Assembly (NCBI GenBank): GCA_947627805.1
Contig: CANQXB010000014.1
Span: 1 to 14,121 of the forward strand
Source of the DNA: an uncultured Bacilli bacterium
GTDB lineage: Bacteria > Bacillota_I > Bacilli_A > RF39 > UBA660
Direction: 5' to 3'
DNA length: 14,121 nucleotides
The notes under the pieces were generated by a model. The model searched no databases, was not told the DNA's origin, and saw only the letters and a program-made list of their open reading frames with translations. The first letter of the stretch is position 1. The number at the start of each line of letters is the position of its first letter. Shown here in pieces: positions 5,161 to 13,411 of this stretch. The translations under genes and the position numbers were made by a program.

Positions 5161-5711
5161 TAATCTAAAAAAGCATTACTTCTTTTTCTTAAAAGAATAA
5201 CATTTGTTGCATTTATTAAACCTAATCCTAAAATAACAATTCCAATCGCCGTTACTACGCCATCACCTTTAGCAAACATCCCAATAATACCAATAATCAT
5301 AATAAATAAACCGGTAACTAAAGTAATAAGCCAACTACTTTCATGGAATTTCTTTAAAATTAATGCATAAGTTATTTTTTGAACTCCAATAACTAGTAAA
5401 CTAATTCCTAAAACAACAGGTAAAAATTTATATAAAACAACTTCTAAAATAGCTAGAATTATCTCAATAATGCCAAAAATTAAATTAAAATTATATAAAT
5501 CGATATTTTCTCTTCGAAAATAAGCAAATATAGAGGTCATACCAATTACTAATATAAGTAAACAAGCTATAACTGCTACCACAACATGACTCATTGTTTC
5601 ATTAGTAAATAAAATTAAACCTAATAATACGGCAACCACACTGGTTCCTAACTCAATCAAAGTAATAGTATTAAATATTCCTTTTACTTCTCCTAAAAAT
5701 TTTTCTACCAT
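5160..5711 (-). CDS. DUF308/HdeD-like multi-pass membrane protein
   Basis: The 183-residue product is almost wholly hydrophobic, with about six membrane segments (near residues 19-36, 42-65, 75-92, 94-112, 127-145 and 149-173) and short polar loops, a paired-helix pattern with repeated Gly (GLILF, GIISL-like and GIGIVILGLGL stretches) as in the DUF308/HdeD family. HdeD in E. coli is linked to acid resistance, but the molecular role of the family in Bacillota is not known. AGGTGAT stands 5 nt before the ATG, and a TTGAAT-17-TATAAT promoter precedes it. It is divergent from the FemAB-type gene and has its own terminator. I am sure that it is an integral membrane protein, less of the family. Confidence 0.78.
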   Translation of the reverse strand: MVEKFLGEVKGIFNTITLIELGTSVVAVLLGLILFTNETMSHVVVAVIACLLILVIGMTSIFAYFRRENIDLYNFNLIFGIIEIILAILEVVLYKFLPVVLGISLLVIGVQKITYALILKKFHESSWLITLVTGLFIMIIGIIGMFAKGDGVVTAIGIVILGLGLINATNVILLRKRSNAFLD

Positions 5712-5730
5712 AACTTATCACCTATTTAAA

Positions 5731-5759
5731 ATTATACTAGGATTTACTTTCTAATTCAA
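5731..5759 (-). promoter_or_regulatory. Promoter of the DUF308 gene
   Basis: Minus-strand TTGAAT (5754-5759), a 17-bp spacer and consensus TATAAT (5731-5736). Its -35 box lies inside the promoter zone of the divergent gene, so the two polymerase sites overlap. Confidence 0.75.
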
Positions 5760-5770
5760 GAAAATTATGT

Positions 5771-5776
5771 TAAAAT
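5771..5776 (+). promoter_or_regulatory. Extended -10 promoter of the FemAB-type gene
   Basis: TGT-TAAAAT: TG at 5768-5769 stands one base before TAAAAT, with only a poor -35 (TTTCTA) 17 bp upstream. The extended -10 would make up for that. Confidence 0.5.
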
Positions 5777-5797
5777 ATGGGCAAGTGGTGATGAATT

Positions 5798-7054
5798 ATG
5801 CATATTGAGTCAATCGGCGCCTTAGAATTTACTAATTTTGGAAATAGACATCCATTATCCAATTTTTATCAAACCATTAATTATGCAATGTTAATGGCCG
5901 AAACTGGTTATGATTATGATATAGTCGGATTAATTAATCAAGATAACGAAATAGTTGCAGCATCTCTTATTTTATTAAAACCTATTGGAATGAAAAGTTT
6001 TTATGGTTATGCTCCAAGAGGTTTCTTAATCGATTATGATAATCCCGAATTAGTAACTATATTTACCGAAGAATTAAAAAAATATTATGCTGATAAAAAT
6101 GTCATTTTTATTAAAGTAAATCCTAACTTAATAATTGGCGAAATAGATAATAAAACATATGAAATAACTTATAATGCTAATAAAAATATTATTAATACTT
6201 TAACTACTAATGGTTACAAAAAATTAGCGGACAACTTATATTTTGAAGCTCAACTTCCTAGATTTAATGCCATTATTAATTTAAATGATGTAGAACCAAC
6301 TAATTATGCTAAAAATACTAAAAACAAAATAAAAAAAGGATTAAGAAAAGGATTAACTTTTGAAAAAGTAAATAAAGATAAAATAAATGAATTTTATAAT
6401 TTAATGAAAAATAAAAAAGATAATAGTGAATATTATTATCAAGATTATTATACAGTTTTTGAAAAAGATGATGCTATTGATTTATTTTTAGTATCAATTA
6501 ATTATGAAGATTTCTTACAAAATAGTCAATATGTTTATAATGAAGAAGTTAATAAAAATACCCACTTAAATAATAAACTAGCTAATAAAAGTTATGAAAA
6601 AGTTATCAATGCTAAAATGAACAGTGATAAAATTATGCTAACATATAAAAATGATATTATGGAAGCTACGAAAGGAATAACTGACAATCGAAAAGAATAC
6701 ATTGCCGGAGCCTTAGTAATAAGACATAATAATATGGCTAGTATTATCTTTAGTGCCTATGATAAAAAATATAAAAGATTTGCTCCTAATTATTTTTTAC
6801 ATTATCATTTAATTAAATACTATAAAGGTAATATGAAATATCTAGATTTAAATGGTATTGTAGGTAATTTTGAAAATACTAACAATCCTTATTATGGCTT
6901 AAATAGATTTAAAATTGGTTTTAATCCTAAACTATATGAATATATTGGCGAATTTGATTTAATTATTAATAATAAGAGTTATGAAAATTTATTATATAAT
7001 GGTACTCTTTCTAAAACATTTGATAAAAAAGATATTTTAAAAGACAACGAATAA
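5798..7054 (+). CDS. FemAB/FemX-type peptidoglycan bridge aminoacyltransferase
   Basis: FemABX proteins move amino acids from charged tRNAs onto the side chain of the lipid II stem peptide at the inner face of the membrane, building the interpeptide bridge. The 418-residue length is typical. Seen here: an N-terminal GNAT-like half with YGYAPRGFLIDY (about 69-80), a second half opened by a basic KNTKNKIKKGLRKGLTF segment (about 174-190), a long charged helical insert (about 245-300) where FemA has its coiled-coil arm, and the C-terminal YLDLNGIVGNF and YYGLNRFKIGFNPKLYEYIGEF blocks that are hallmarks of the family. AGTGGTGATG lies before the ATG. The amino acid added cannot be told from sequence. 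A bidirectional terminator with ArgRS follows. A cell-wall role fits the nearby sortase and amidase. Confidence 0.88.
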   Translation: MHIESIGALEFTNFGNRHPLSNFYQTINYAMLMAETGYDYDIVGLINQDNEIVAASLILLKPIGMKSFYGYAPRGFLIDYDNPELVTIFTEELKKYYADKNVIFIKVNPNLIIGEIDNKTYEITYNANKNIINTLTTNGYKKLADNLYFEAQLPRFNAIINLNDVEPTNYAKNTKNKIKKGLRKGLTFEKVNKDKINEFYNLMKNKKDNSEYYYQDYYTVFEKDDAIDLFLVSINYEDFLQNSQYVYNEEVNKNTHLNNKLANKSYEKVINAKMNSDKIMLTYKNDIMEATKGITDNRKEYIAGALVIRHNNMASIIFSAYDKKYKRFAPNYFLHYHLIKYYKGNMKYLDLNGIVGNFENTNNPYYGLNRFKIGFNPKLYEYIGEFDLIINNKSYENLLYNGTLSKTFDKKDILKDNE

Positions 7055-7066
7055 GTTGCCTTTTTT
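7037..7066. terminator. Bidirectional terminator between FemAB-type gene and argS
   Basis: AAAAGACAAC and GTTGCCTTTT form a stem with one mismatch around a 6-base loop; T6 follows on the plus strand and a TTTT on the minus. The TAA of the FemAB-type gene (7052-7054) is in the loop and the argS stop (7065-7067) overlaps the T-run. Confidence 0.78.
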
Positions 7067-8795
7067 ACATTCTTTCAGGAACATTTATAGCTAAAATATC
7101 TAATAATAGACAATTAACTTTATAAACTATACTTGTTAAATATAACCATGAACTTCTTTTATCTTCATCTTTTTCCGTAAGAATAATATTTTCCGTATAA
7201 AAACGATTAAAAGTTGTCGCTATTTGATAAAGATAATCCGTTATATCACTTAATGATTTATTATTAAAAGCATTATTTAAAACATTATCGAAATTACTTA
7301 AAGTTAAAATTAAATCTCTAGTAAAATTACCTTCTAAAACTTTAAACTTGGCATATTTAAGATTTTGTTCTTGAGCTTTTCTTAAAATAGATTTCATTCT
7401 AATAGTACTATATAAAATATAAGGCCCTGTTTTACCATCTAAAGAGCAAAATTTTTCTAAATCAAAATTATAATCAGTTTCCGTATTAGGTAACATATCG
7501 GCATATTTTATAGTAGCTATGGCAATATCTTCCGCAATTTCTTCTCGATTTTCTAAAATATTTTCATTTAATCTTTTTAAAGCTTCTTCTTTAACTTGAT
7601 CTAGTAAGGTTGTTAAATCCATAACCCCACCATCTCTTGTTTTAAATGGTTTACCATCTTTGCCATTCATCGTTCCAAAGCCAATAAATTCTAACTTCGT
7701 ATCATCTTTAACAATTCCACTTTTATAGGCCGCTCTAAAGACTTGAGTAAAATGAAGTTCTTGTCTTTTATCCACAACATACCATATTTCATCAGGATTA
7801 GCACTTTTTACTCTTTCATAAATGGTTGCTAATTCCGTTGTACTATAAAGAATTCCTCCATCACTTTTAATAAGTAACATTGGTGGTATTTCTAATTTAT
7901 CAGAAGGTTCAGAAACCGGAATAACTTTGGCTCCTTCACTTTCTATAACAATATTTTGTTTATCTAAATATTCTAACATTTCTGGAACATAATCATGAGC
8001 ATTACTTTCTCCCTTATATAAATCAAACTTTGTATTTAGTCTATCATAATTCTTTTTAATGTCTTTTTTAGAGACATCCATAATAATTTGCCATAATTTA
8101 TATAATCCTCTTTCTTTTTCTTGAAGTCTTTTAGTAAATTCTTGGGCACACTTTAAATATTCTTCATCTTCTTTAGCTTTATTTGAGGCATAAGGGTATA
8201 TTTCTTTTAATAATTCATTGGTTATTGTCACATCTTCATATTCCCCTTGATAGTCTTTATCAAAAAATTTCCAATCTGGATGTCTTCTGCTTAATTCATA
8301 TAAAACTAAACCCAAAGGACGGCCCCAATCTCCTAAATGCGTATCAGAGATGGTTTTATAGCCTAAAAACTCACATAATCTTTTTAAAGCTTCCCCAATA
8401 TTAGCACTTCTTAAATGACCAACATGAAGAGCTTTAGCCACATTGGCCCCGCCATAATCTAAAAAGATTAACTTATCATTTTTAGGGTAACTATAATCAT
8501 CATCATTGATAAGTTCAATTAAAGAGGCATCACTAATACTTAAATTAATAAATCCCGGACCAGCCATATTAACATTTTTAAAAAAATTATCTTCTTCTAA
8601 AACCCTTAATAATTTTTCGGCAATATCTCGAGGATTTTGGTGATATTCTTTTGCCAGAGTCATTAAGCCATTATATTGAAATTCACCTAAATCAGGTCGA
8701 TTAGAAGGACTTACAAGAACATTATTAGTATCATAACCTATTTTCTTTAAAGAATTTTTAAGTTTATTTTCCATTATATTATAGATTTTTTGCAT
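7065..8795 (-). CDS. argS: Arginyl-tRNA synthetase
   Basis: Class I synthetase that charges tRNA-Arg with arginine in the cytosol. The 576-residue length is normal. Domains in order: N-terminal Add-1 tRNA-recognition domain (about 1-95, with GEFQYN and GPGFINL), the catalytic Rossmann fold with LDYGGANVAKALHVGHLRS holding the HIGH signature as HVGH (124-127) and THLGDWGRPLG (152-162), then the YVVDKRQELHFTQVF block (about 339-353), the KMSKS-equivalent GKPFKTRDGG (381-390) as usual for bacterial ArgRS, and the C-terminal DALR-type anticodon-binding domain from about 455. The first ATG (8795) is preferred over the one seven codons later because GTGGTGAT stands 4 nt before it. It is divergent from the sortase gene and has no room for a T-box leader, so constitutive expression is likely. 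Confidence 0.96.
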   Translation of the reverse strand: MQKIYNIMENKLKNSLKKIGYDTNNVLVSPSNRPDLGEFQYNGLMTLAKEYHQNPRDIAEKLLRVLEEDNFFKNVNMAGPGFINLSISDASLIELINDDDYSYPKNDKLIFLDYGGANVAKALHVGHLRSANIGEALKRLCEFLGYKTISDTHLGDWGRPLGLVLYELSRRHPDWKFFDKDYQGEYEDVTITNELLKEIYPYASNKAKEDEEYLKCAQEFTKRLQEKERGLYKLWQIIMDVSKKDIKKNYDRLNTKFDLYKGESNAHDYVPEMLEYLDKQNIVIESEGAKVIPVSEPSDKLEIPPMLLIKSDGGILYSTTELATIYERVKSANPDEIWYVVDKRQELHFTQVFRAAYKSGIVKDDTKLEFIGFGTMNGKDGKPFKTRDGGVMDLTTLLDQVKEEALKRLNENILENREEIAEDIAIATIKYADMLPNTETDYNFDLEKFCSLDGKTGPYILYSTIRMKSILRKAQEQNLKYAKFKVLEGNFTRDLILTLSNFDNVLNNAFNNKSLSDITDYLYQIATTFNRFYTENIILTEKDEDKRSSWLYLTSIVYKVNCLLLDILAINVPERM

Positions 8796-8819
8796 TTAAA
8801 TCACCACAATTACGTTATT

Positions 8820-8848
8820 ATTTTACCAAAATATTCGAAATAATACAA
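8820..8848 (-). promoter_or_regulatory. argS promoter, extended -10
   Basis: Minus-strand TTGTAT (8843-8848), a 17-bp spacer and TAAAAT (8820-8825) preceded by TGG, an extended -10. The leader to the ATG at 8795 is under 20 nt, so no riboswitch or T-box fits. Confidence 0.6.
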
Positions 8849-8879
8849 ATAATCTATATGCTTTTTCGTGGTTTTAGTG

Positions 8880-8898
8880 TATAATATTAAAAGGTGAT
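8880..8898 (+). promoter_or_regulatory. Sortase -10 box and ribosome site
   Basis: A consensus TATAAT (8880-8885) is followed within 10 bases by AGGTGAT (8892-8898), 8 nt before the ATG at 8907. No clear -35 is seen 16-18 bp upstream. The very short leader leaves no room for other control. Confidence 0.55.
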
Positions 8899-8906
8899 GT
8901 AAATTT

Positions 8907-9758
8907 ATGAAAGAAAAAGCGCCAAAAGTTGAAAGTAAACCTCAAGGTAAAAAAACAATCAAGTTAAAAAAGAAAACGATAATAATTTTAATATTAGTAA
9001 TTGCGATTCCAGTTTTAATTTTTTCCGGTTATGAAATAGTTACTTATTTTATTGATTCCGCTAAAACTAAAACGCAAATCACGAATACGCAAACCCAAGC
9101 TAAAATTAAAGTGGACCCTACTAAAGGAGAAGTTACTGGTAGTGAAGATGCTCCCGATACTCCTTATTGGAATTTCATTAAAATGGATTTAATCAATGTT
9201 GATTTTACCGAATTAAAATCTCAAAATAGTGATGTTGCTGGATGGGTTACTCTAGATGGAACTAATATTAATTACCCATATGTTAAAACTTCTGATAATG
9301 ATTTCTATTTAACGCATGATTTCAATAAAGCCAATAATAGAGCTGGTTGGTTATTTATGGACTTTAGAAATGACCCAACCGAATTTGGCCGCAATAATAT
9401 TATTTATGCCCACAATATGAAAGATAGAACAATGTTTGGAAGTTTAAAAAACACTTTAAATAAAGATTGGTTTAATACCGAAAGTAATAGAGTTATTAAA
9501 ATGTCTAATGAAAAATATAATACTTTATGGCAAATATTTAGTATTTATACTATCGTAACTACCAATGATTATATTCAAACTAATTTCCAATCAGATAGTG
9601 AATATCAAGCCTTCTTAGATAAAATTAAAAAACGTAGTTATACTGATTTTAATACCAATGTAACAGCTCAAGATAAAATATTAACTCTTTCAACTTGTCA
9701 TGGCAGCAACAAAAAATTAGTTGTTCATGCTAAACTAATAAAAATAGCTACTAGATAA
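8907..9758 (+). CDS. Class B-type sortase
   Basis: Sortases are membrane-anchored transpeptidases that cut a sorting motif and link the protein to peptidoglycan. This 283-residue protein has a basic N terminus (to about 23), one membrane segment (24-46), a Thr/Lys linker, then the catalytic domain: VAGWVTLDGTNINYPYV (110-126), NDFYLTHDF, AGWLFMDFRN, catalytic His169 in IIYAHNM, and Cys264 in TLSTC, all typical of class B. The third active-site residue, an Arg just before the last beta strand (in the S. aureus SrtB ending KRIVVVAK), is Lys270 here (KKLVVHAK), and no other Arg stands nearby. Activity may thus be lower or altered. No LPXTG- or NPQTN-like substrate is encoded in the window. It shares a terminator with the convergent RDD gene. 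Confidence 0.9.
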   Translation: MKEKAPKVESKPQGKKTIKLKKKTIIILILVIAIPVLIFSGYEIVTYFIDSAKTKTQITNTQTQAKIKVDPTKGEVTGSEDAPDTPYWNFIKMDLINVDFTELKSQNSDVAGWVTLDGTNINYPYVKTSDNDFYLTHDFNKANNRAGWLFMDFRNDPTEFGRNNIIYAHNMKDRTMFGSLKNTLNKDWFNTESNRVIKMSNEKYNTLWQIFSIYTIVTTNDYIQTNFQSDSEYQAFLDKIKKRSYTDFNTNVTAQDKILTLSTCHGSNKKLVVHAKLIKIATR

Positions 9759-9776
9759 TCTAGTAACTATTTTTTT
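9744..9776. terminator. Bidirectional terminator between sortase and RDD genes
   Basis: ATAGCTACTAG and CTAGTAACTAT form a stem with one mismatch and a 5-base loop; T7 (9770-9776) follows on the plus strand and T5 on the minus. The sortase TAA (9756-9758) is at the loop and the RDD stop overlaps the T-run. Confidence 0.88.
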
Positions 9777-10398
9777 ATGCATTAATTACTTTAGTTTTAC
9801 TAATTAGTTCATGAAGTCCTCTTTTATCTTTTCTATTACACATCATAACTAAACTAATAATAGCAAATGCTAAATAAGAATAACTAATAATATAACTAAC
9901 ATTCATATAATATTTACTATTTAGAATAAAGACTAAAATAGTATTTAATACCATTGGAATTATACTACCAGCATAAATATAAAAACTAAATATTGTTCTT
10001 CCTAAATAAGAAAGTAAACTAGCATCTTTTTCTTCTAAATTAACAACTTTTATTTTCATTATTTGTTTACCAATAGTTTGACCACCATTAAATTTTTGAA
10101 ATAAAACGAAGTAAGCTATAACAACCACTATAACAGCAATATTATAGCTGACACTATATTTTGATAAATAGTAAAAATTCGTTCTGTTTTGTTCAACAAA
10201 TTCTTCTTCACTTATTTTTTTATCAGTATAGTCATTTAAGACTTCACTATATTTTTCATATGTTTCATTATATTTTTCATAAGTTGGATTAATAAATCTA
10301 ATACTGGTTATTAAAGAAGCTATAAGAAATATAAAGATAATATCTAGAAGATAAGCACATATTCTTCTAGATATTTTAACATCGCTCACACTATTCAT
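9775..10398 (-). CDS. RDD family membrane protein
   Basis: The 207-residue product has the marks of RDD proteins: an N-terminal SRRICAYLLDIIFIF helix carrying the conserved Arg and Asp (about residues 10-24), a middle GGQTIGKQIMKIKVVN loop (about 105-120) and a C-terminal RKDKRGLHELISKTKVI tail. About four membrane segments are visible (near 14-33, 80-98, 130-155 and 160-182), with a charged, likely outer loop between the first two. The family has no general known reaction; some members have been linked to transport or stress. It starts 3 nt after the HtrA-like gene with only a weak ribosome site (GAGAATTAAGAT), so translation is probably coupled to that gene, and a role at the membrane alongside the protease is plausible but not shown. 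Confidence 0.85.
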   Translation of the reverse strand: MNSVSDVKISRRICAYLLDIIFIFLIASLITSIRFINPTYEKYNETYEKYSEVLNDYTDKKISEEEFVEQNRTNFYYLSKYSVSYNIAVIVVVIAYFVLFQKFNGGQTIGKQIMKIKVVNLEEKDASLLSYLGRTIFSFYIYAGSIIPMVLNTILVFILNSKYYMNVSYIISYSYLAFAIISLVMMCNRKDKRGLHELISKTKVINA

Positions 10399-10401
10399 AT
10401 C

Positions 10402-11508
10402 TTAATTCTCAGCTTTCGTTGTTAATTTAATAGACACTGTATTTTCTTTACCACTTCTGATGAAAGTAATTTTAATTGTATCACCAAATTTATATTTATA
10501 TAATTCATATCTTAAATAAGCTGAATTACTTATTTTAGCATCATTTATTTTTGTAATTATATCTCCTACTTGAAGTTTAGCTTGAGCAGCAGATGTACCG
10601 GCAGTTATTTTACTAATGATAACTCCACTTGTTACATCTTCTGGAATATATGGACTATATAAAGGATTTCTTAAAGCTGTTTGAACATCATACATTTCAA
10701 TTCCTAAATGTGGGTAACTACTATCTTCCCCATTTATCATTTGTTCAGCTTTTTCCACTACACCTTCAATTGGAATAGCAAAGCCCATTCCTTCAACTCC
10801 GGTTGATTTTATTTTGGCAGATATTACGCCAATAACTTCTCCGTTGCTATTACAAAGAGGTCCACCAGAATTACCACTATTAACGGCTGCATCAGTTTGT
10901 AAAACATTAATAACATAATCACTAGTATTAGAATTAGTTAAAGAAACTTCAACTAATCTTTCCTTACCAGAAATTATTCCCCTTGTTACAGTCCAAGAAT
11001 AAACATTATCTAAAGGAGCTCCTACTGTAAAAGTGGTATCACCAACTCTTAAAGTTTCCGTTTTACCAATTGTTACCCCTTCAACATTTTCTTTTTCCGG
11101 AAGTTCTAATACCGCAATATCAGCATATTTATCACTACCAATAACTTTAGCTTCTACTTCATCCCCATCTTCATAAGTTATAATAAATTTATCACCATCA
11201 GCTATAACATGATAATTGGTTATAATATAGGATTTTTTATCTTCATTTTTATAAACAAATCCACTTCCAAAAGAAGCTAAAGTATCATTTTCATAATTAG
11301 ATACAATAACTACGGAATTATATACTTTATCAACAGCATCAGCTATGCCTTCATCAGTTATCTTAACATCTTTTTCAATCTTAGTGACCGTTTCTTGGAA
11401 AATAGCTGGAAATTTATAAATTATACCATAAGCCAAAAAGACTCCTAAAACCACTCCAAAAATCGTATAAACTATTATTCTTGTTCTTTGTTCTGCTTTT
11501 TGTTTCAT
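10402..11508 (-). CDS. HtrA/DegP-like membrane-anchored serine protease with PDZ domain
   Basis: Trypsin-like protease of the HtrA (S1C) family, acting outside the membrane on misfolded or regulatory proteins. The 368-residue chain has a short basic start, one membrane segment (about 10-30), a linker, then the protease domain with the full triad: His100 in ITNYHVI, Asp130 in YADIAVLEL and Ser214 in NSGNSGGPL. One PDZ domain follows (about 265-360, with SGVIISKITAGTSAAQAKLQVGDIITKIND). Length and layout match Gram-positive HtrA. GTGAGGG, which lies in the last codons of the Abi_2 gene, is its ribosome site, 9 nt from the ATG; the gap to that gene is 1 nt. No promoter of its own is seen, so it is likely made from the Abi_2 promoter, followed by the RDD gene. 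Confidence 0.93.
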   Translation of the reverse strand: MKQKAEQRTRIIVYTIFGVVLGVFLAYGIIYKFPAIFQETVTKIEKDVKITDEGIADAVDKVYNSVVIVSNYENDTLASFGSGFVYKNEDKKSYIITNYHVIADGDKFIITYEDGDEVEAKVIGSDKYADIAVLELPEKENVEGVTIGKTETLRVGDTTFTVGAPLDNVYSWTVTRGIISGKERLVEVSLTNSNTSDYVINVLQTDAAVNSGNSGGPLCNSNGEVIGVISAKIKSTGVEGMGFAIPIEGVVEKAEQMINGEDSSYPHLGIEMYDVQTALRNPLYSPYIPEDVTSGVIISKITAGTSAAQAKLQVGDIITKINDAKISNSAYLRYELYKYKFGDTIKITFIRSGKENTVSIKLTTKAEN

Positions 11509-11509
11509 A

Positions 11510-12445
11510 TTATTTTACCCTCACAATCTCTTTATAATTTGTTGGAAATCCCATGACGTCTAAAACATCTGTAATCATAATGCTTTCTAACTTACCATCT
11601 AAAATATCTAATTCATAACTAATTTCATTCATCATCATAATAAAATCATCATTTTTTAATATTTGCTTCAATATTATTATAATCGCAAATAAATCATTTA
11701 CTCCATAAATATATTCATTTTCTTCATCTTTTTCAATATTTAAAAAATCATGATATTTAGTAGGATTAATTTTCTTATGAGTTTTATTATTATAACAAAT
11801 ATCTTCATGAGCACATAAATTACGATAATTAGCTAGAATTGGCAAATAATCAATTAAATTATGAACTTGCACTCCATAAATACTGGCAATTTCCTCTTGG
11901 TCATCCTTTTGTAATACCGAATATAATTCTCCCACTATTCCAAAAGATAAAACTTTAACAACAATCCATAAAGGAATATACCCATAATTTATAATGTAGT
12001 GGTTAGTTGCAGCATGTTGTTTACCATTTACATTAATTTGCCTTTTCATTTTTCTAATTAAATCATTAATTTGTCTTGATTTTGTATAGTCTTGAACAAA
12101 ATTATCGGCATTTAAATAGTTTTGCTCTTTAAAACCATGATTCTTACTCATAACATAAGAGAGGATACTCTTTAAGTTGTTTTCAACAATCAAAATATTT
12201 TTAAATAAAATATTTCTTAATTGTCTATCAAAATTAAATAGCCCATAAAGTTCTCGGAAATTAGTTCCTTGAATAAATTTTCTACTTCCATCTTTTCTTA
12301 AAAATAAGTGTCTATAGCCACTTAAAAAGAAGTAATTTTCTCTTAGAAGTATTTCTTTGGCACTTTCGATATCATCAATGACAAGTCCCTTATGTTGTAA
12401 TATTTCAATTTGTTCATCTAAATTTTTAAATGTCTTAGACCCCAT
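11510..12445 (-). CDS. Abi_2 (AbiD/AbiF) family abortive infection protein
   Basis: Abi_2 proteins are phage-defence factors that halt infected cells; the family carries a HEPN-type RNase signature. I start at ATG 12445 (311 residues, MGSKTFKNLDEQIEILQ), because AGGTGA is 5 nt upstream; a GTG at 12454 is part of that ribosome site. Seen: the typical N-terminal block with LLRENYFFLSGYRHLF (about 33-48), LFNFDRQLRNILF and VENNLKSILSY (79-97), YIPLWIVVKVLSFG (about 156-169) and the HEPN-like R-x4-H in YRNLCAHED (Arg208, His213). Length is normal and the motif intact, so it should be active. It has its own extended -10 promoter, and the HtrA-like gene begins 1 nt after its stop, an unusual partner for an Abi gene. 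A DinD-family gene lies upstream, giving a small accessory block. Confidence 0.87.
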   Translation of the reverse strand: MGSKTFKNLDEQIEILQHKGLVIDDIESAKEILLRENYFFLSGYRHLFLRKDGSRKFIQGTNFRELYGLFNFDRQLRNILFKNILIVENNLKSILSYVMSKNHGFKEQNYLNADNFVQDYTKSRQINDLIRKMKRQINVNGKQHAATNHYIINYGYIPLWIVVKVLSFGIVGELYSVLQKDDQEEIASIYGVQVHNLIDYLPILANYRNLCAHEDICYNNKTHKKINPTKYHDFLNIEKDEENEYIYGVNDLFAIIIILKQILKNDDFIMMMNEISYELDILDGKLESIMITDVLDVMGFPTNYKEIVRVK

Positions 12446-12461
12446 ATTATTCACCTATTAA

Positions 12462-12467
12462 ATTATA
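12462..12467 (-). promoter_or_regulatory. Extended -10 promoter of the Abi_2-HtrA-RDD run
   Basis: Minus-strand TGT-TATAAT: consensus TATAAT at 12462-12467 with an extended TG, and no good -35 at 17 bp. The leader is about 10-15 nt. Confidence 0.6.
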
Positions 12468-12550
12468 ACATAAGAAACAAATTAAATATATCTATTTTTG
12501 TTGTATTTTTCATATTATTTTGGTGAAATTTAAGTGAATTTTATCTTTAA

Positions 12551-13384
12551 TTACTTAGTTATTAGTATTTTATTATTTCTTATTTCTTTTTCTAATTCTT
12601 TTAAACTTTTTTCTGGTGTTGGCAATTCTTCAGGCATAGTTCCATCATTTTTTGCAATAACTTCTCTAATATTTTTTCCAATAATATAATGAGTTCTATT
12701 AGCAGCATTTTCAGTTTTAATATTATCTTTCTTTAACTTTGACTCTGTCTGAGTTATACGAAATAAGTTGGCTGCTAATTCTTCACTTCCCATATTATCT
12801 AAAATATCTTCACGATATCTTAATCCTTTTCTTTTGGCTATATCATCAGCAGTTTCGCCATTATATAAACCTTTGTAACCAGAATTGTGGAATTTATCAA
12901 AATTTTTAACACCAGCATCTCTAGCCGCTTTATTTAAAGAATAATTTCCTTTTTTAGTTAAATTTCTTTGATAAAATCTTTTTTCATCCTCTGTTAGTAA
13001 ATAATATTCTTTTTCACCCAACTCTTGCTTTCTTGTTTGAACAGCAAAATAAGTTTGTCCTAAAGCTACTACTGCTTTTTTTGGATTAGCATTTTGAACA
13101 ATTAAATAACAAGCATAACGAGTAAGTTTATAATCTAATTGTTTTCTTTTGGCATTAGAACCTATATCAACCATTTTGGCTACTTCGACAAAATGGTCTA
13201 AAATTTCATTATTACTGTTAAAACAAGCTTCCATAGATTTTTTTATTACGCCTTCAAACTTTCTCCATTCTTTATAATCCAATGCTTTTTGCAATTCCCT
13301 AGCATACCAATATTCAACTTCATATTTATCAATATGTTTGATATTTTCAAATATAGTTTCATTATAAATTTCAATTTCATTCAT
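12551..13384 (-). CDS. dinD: DinD-family (DNA damage-inducible protein D) protein
   Basis: The 277-residue product starts MNEIEIYNETIFENIKHID and goes on with EYWYARELQKALDYKEWRKFEGVI (about 24-47), the BRO-N-like opening of the DinD family; later blocks are VDIGSNAKRKQLDYKLTRYACYLIVQNANP (about 78-107) and a C-terminal NYSLNKAARDAGV and GLYNGETADDIAKRKGL part (about 147-185). Length agrees with E. coli DinD (274), which is SOS-induced and has been reported to inhibit RecA filaments. I choose ATG 13384, with GGGAGG 9 nt upstream; the in-frame ATG at 13420 lies in the promoter spacer and cannot be on the transcript. The promoter is near consensus. No full LexA box is seen. No clear terminator follows. 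Gene family is well supported; biological role here is unknown. Confidence 0.87.
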   Translation of the reverse strand: MNEIEIYNETIFENIKHIDKYEVEYWYARELQKALDYKEWRKFEGVIKKSMEACFNSNNEILDHFVEVAKMVDIGSNAKRKQLDYKLTRYACYLIVQNANPKKAVVALGQTYFAVQTRKQELGEKEYYLLTEDEKRFYQRNLTKKGNYSLNKAARDAGVKNFDKFHNSGYKGLYNGETADDIAKRKGLRYREDILDNMGSEELAANLFRITQTESKLKKDNIKTENAANRTHYIIGKNIREVIAKNDGTMPEELPTPEKSLKELEKEIRNNKILITK

Positions 13385-13411
13385 TTTCCTCAACCTCCCT
13401 AGATAATAAAA

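Noticed and set aside
8183..8404. Plus-strand reading frame of 73 codons
   Set aside because: It lies fully opposite the well-conserved argS coding region and has no recognisable domain.
8796..8906. T-box riboswitch for argS
   Set aside because: The argS leader is under 20 nt from the predicted start and the whole gap is 111 bp with a divergent promoter, too short for a T-box.
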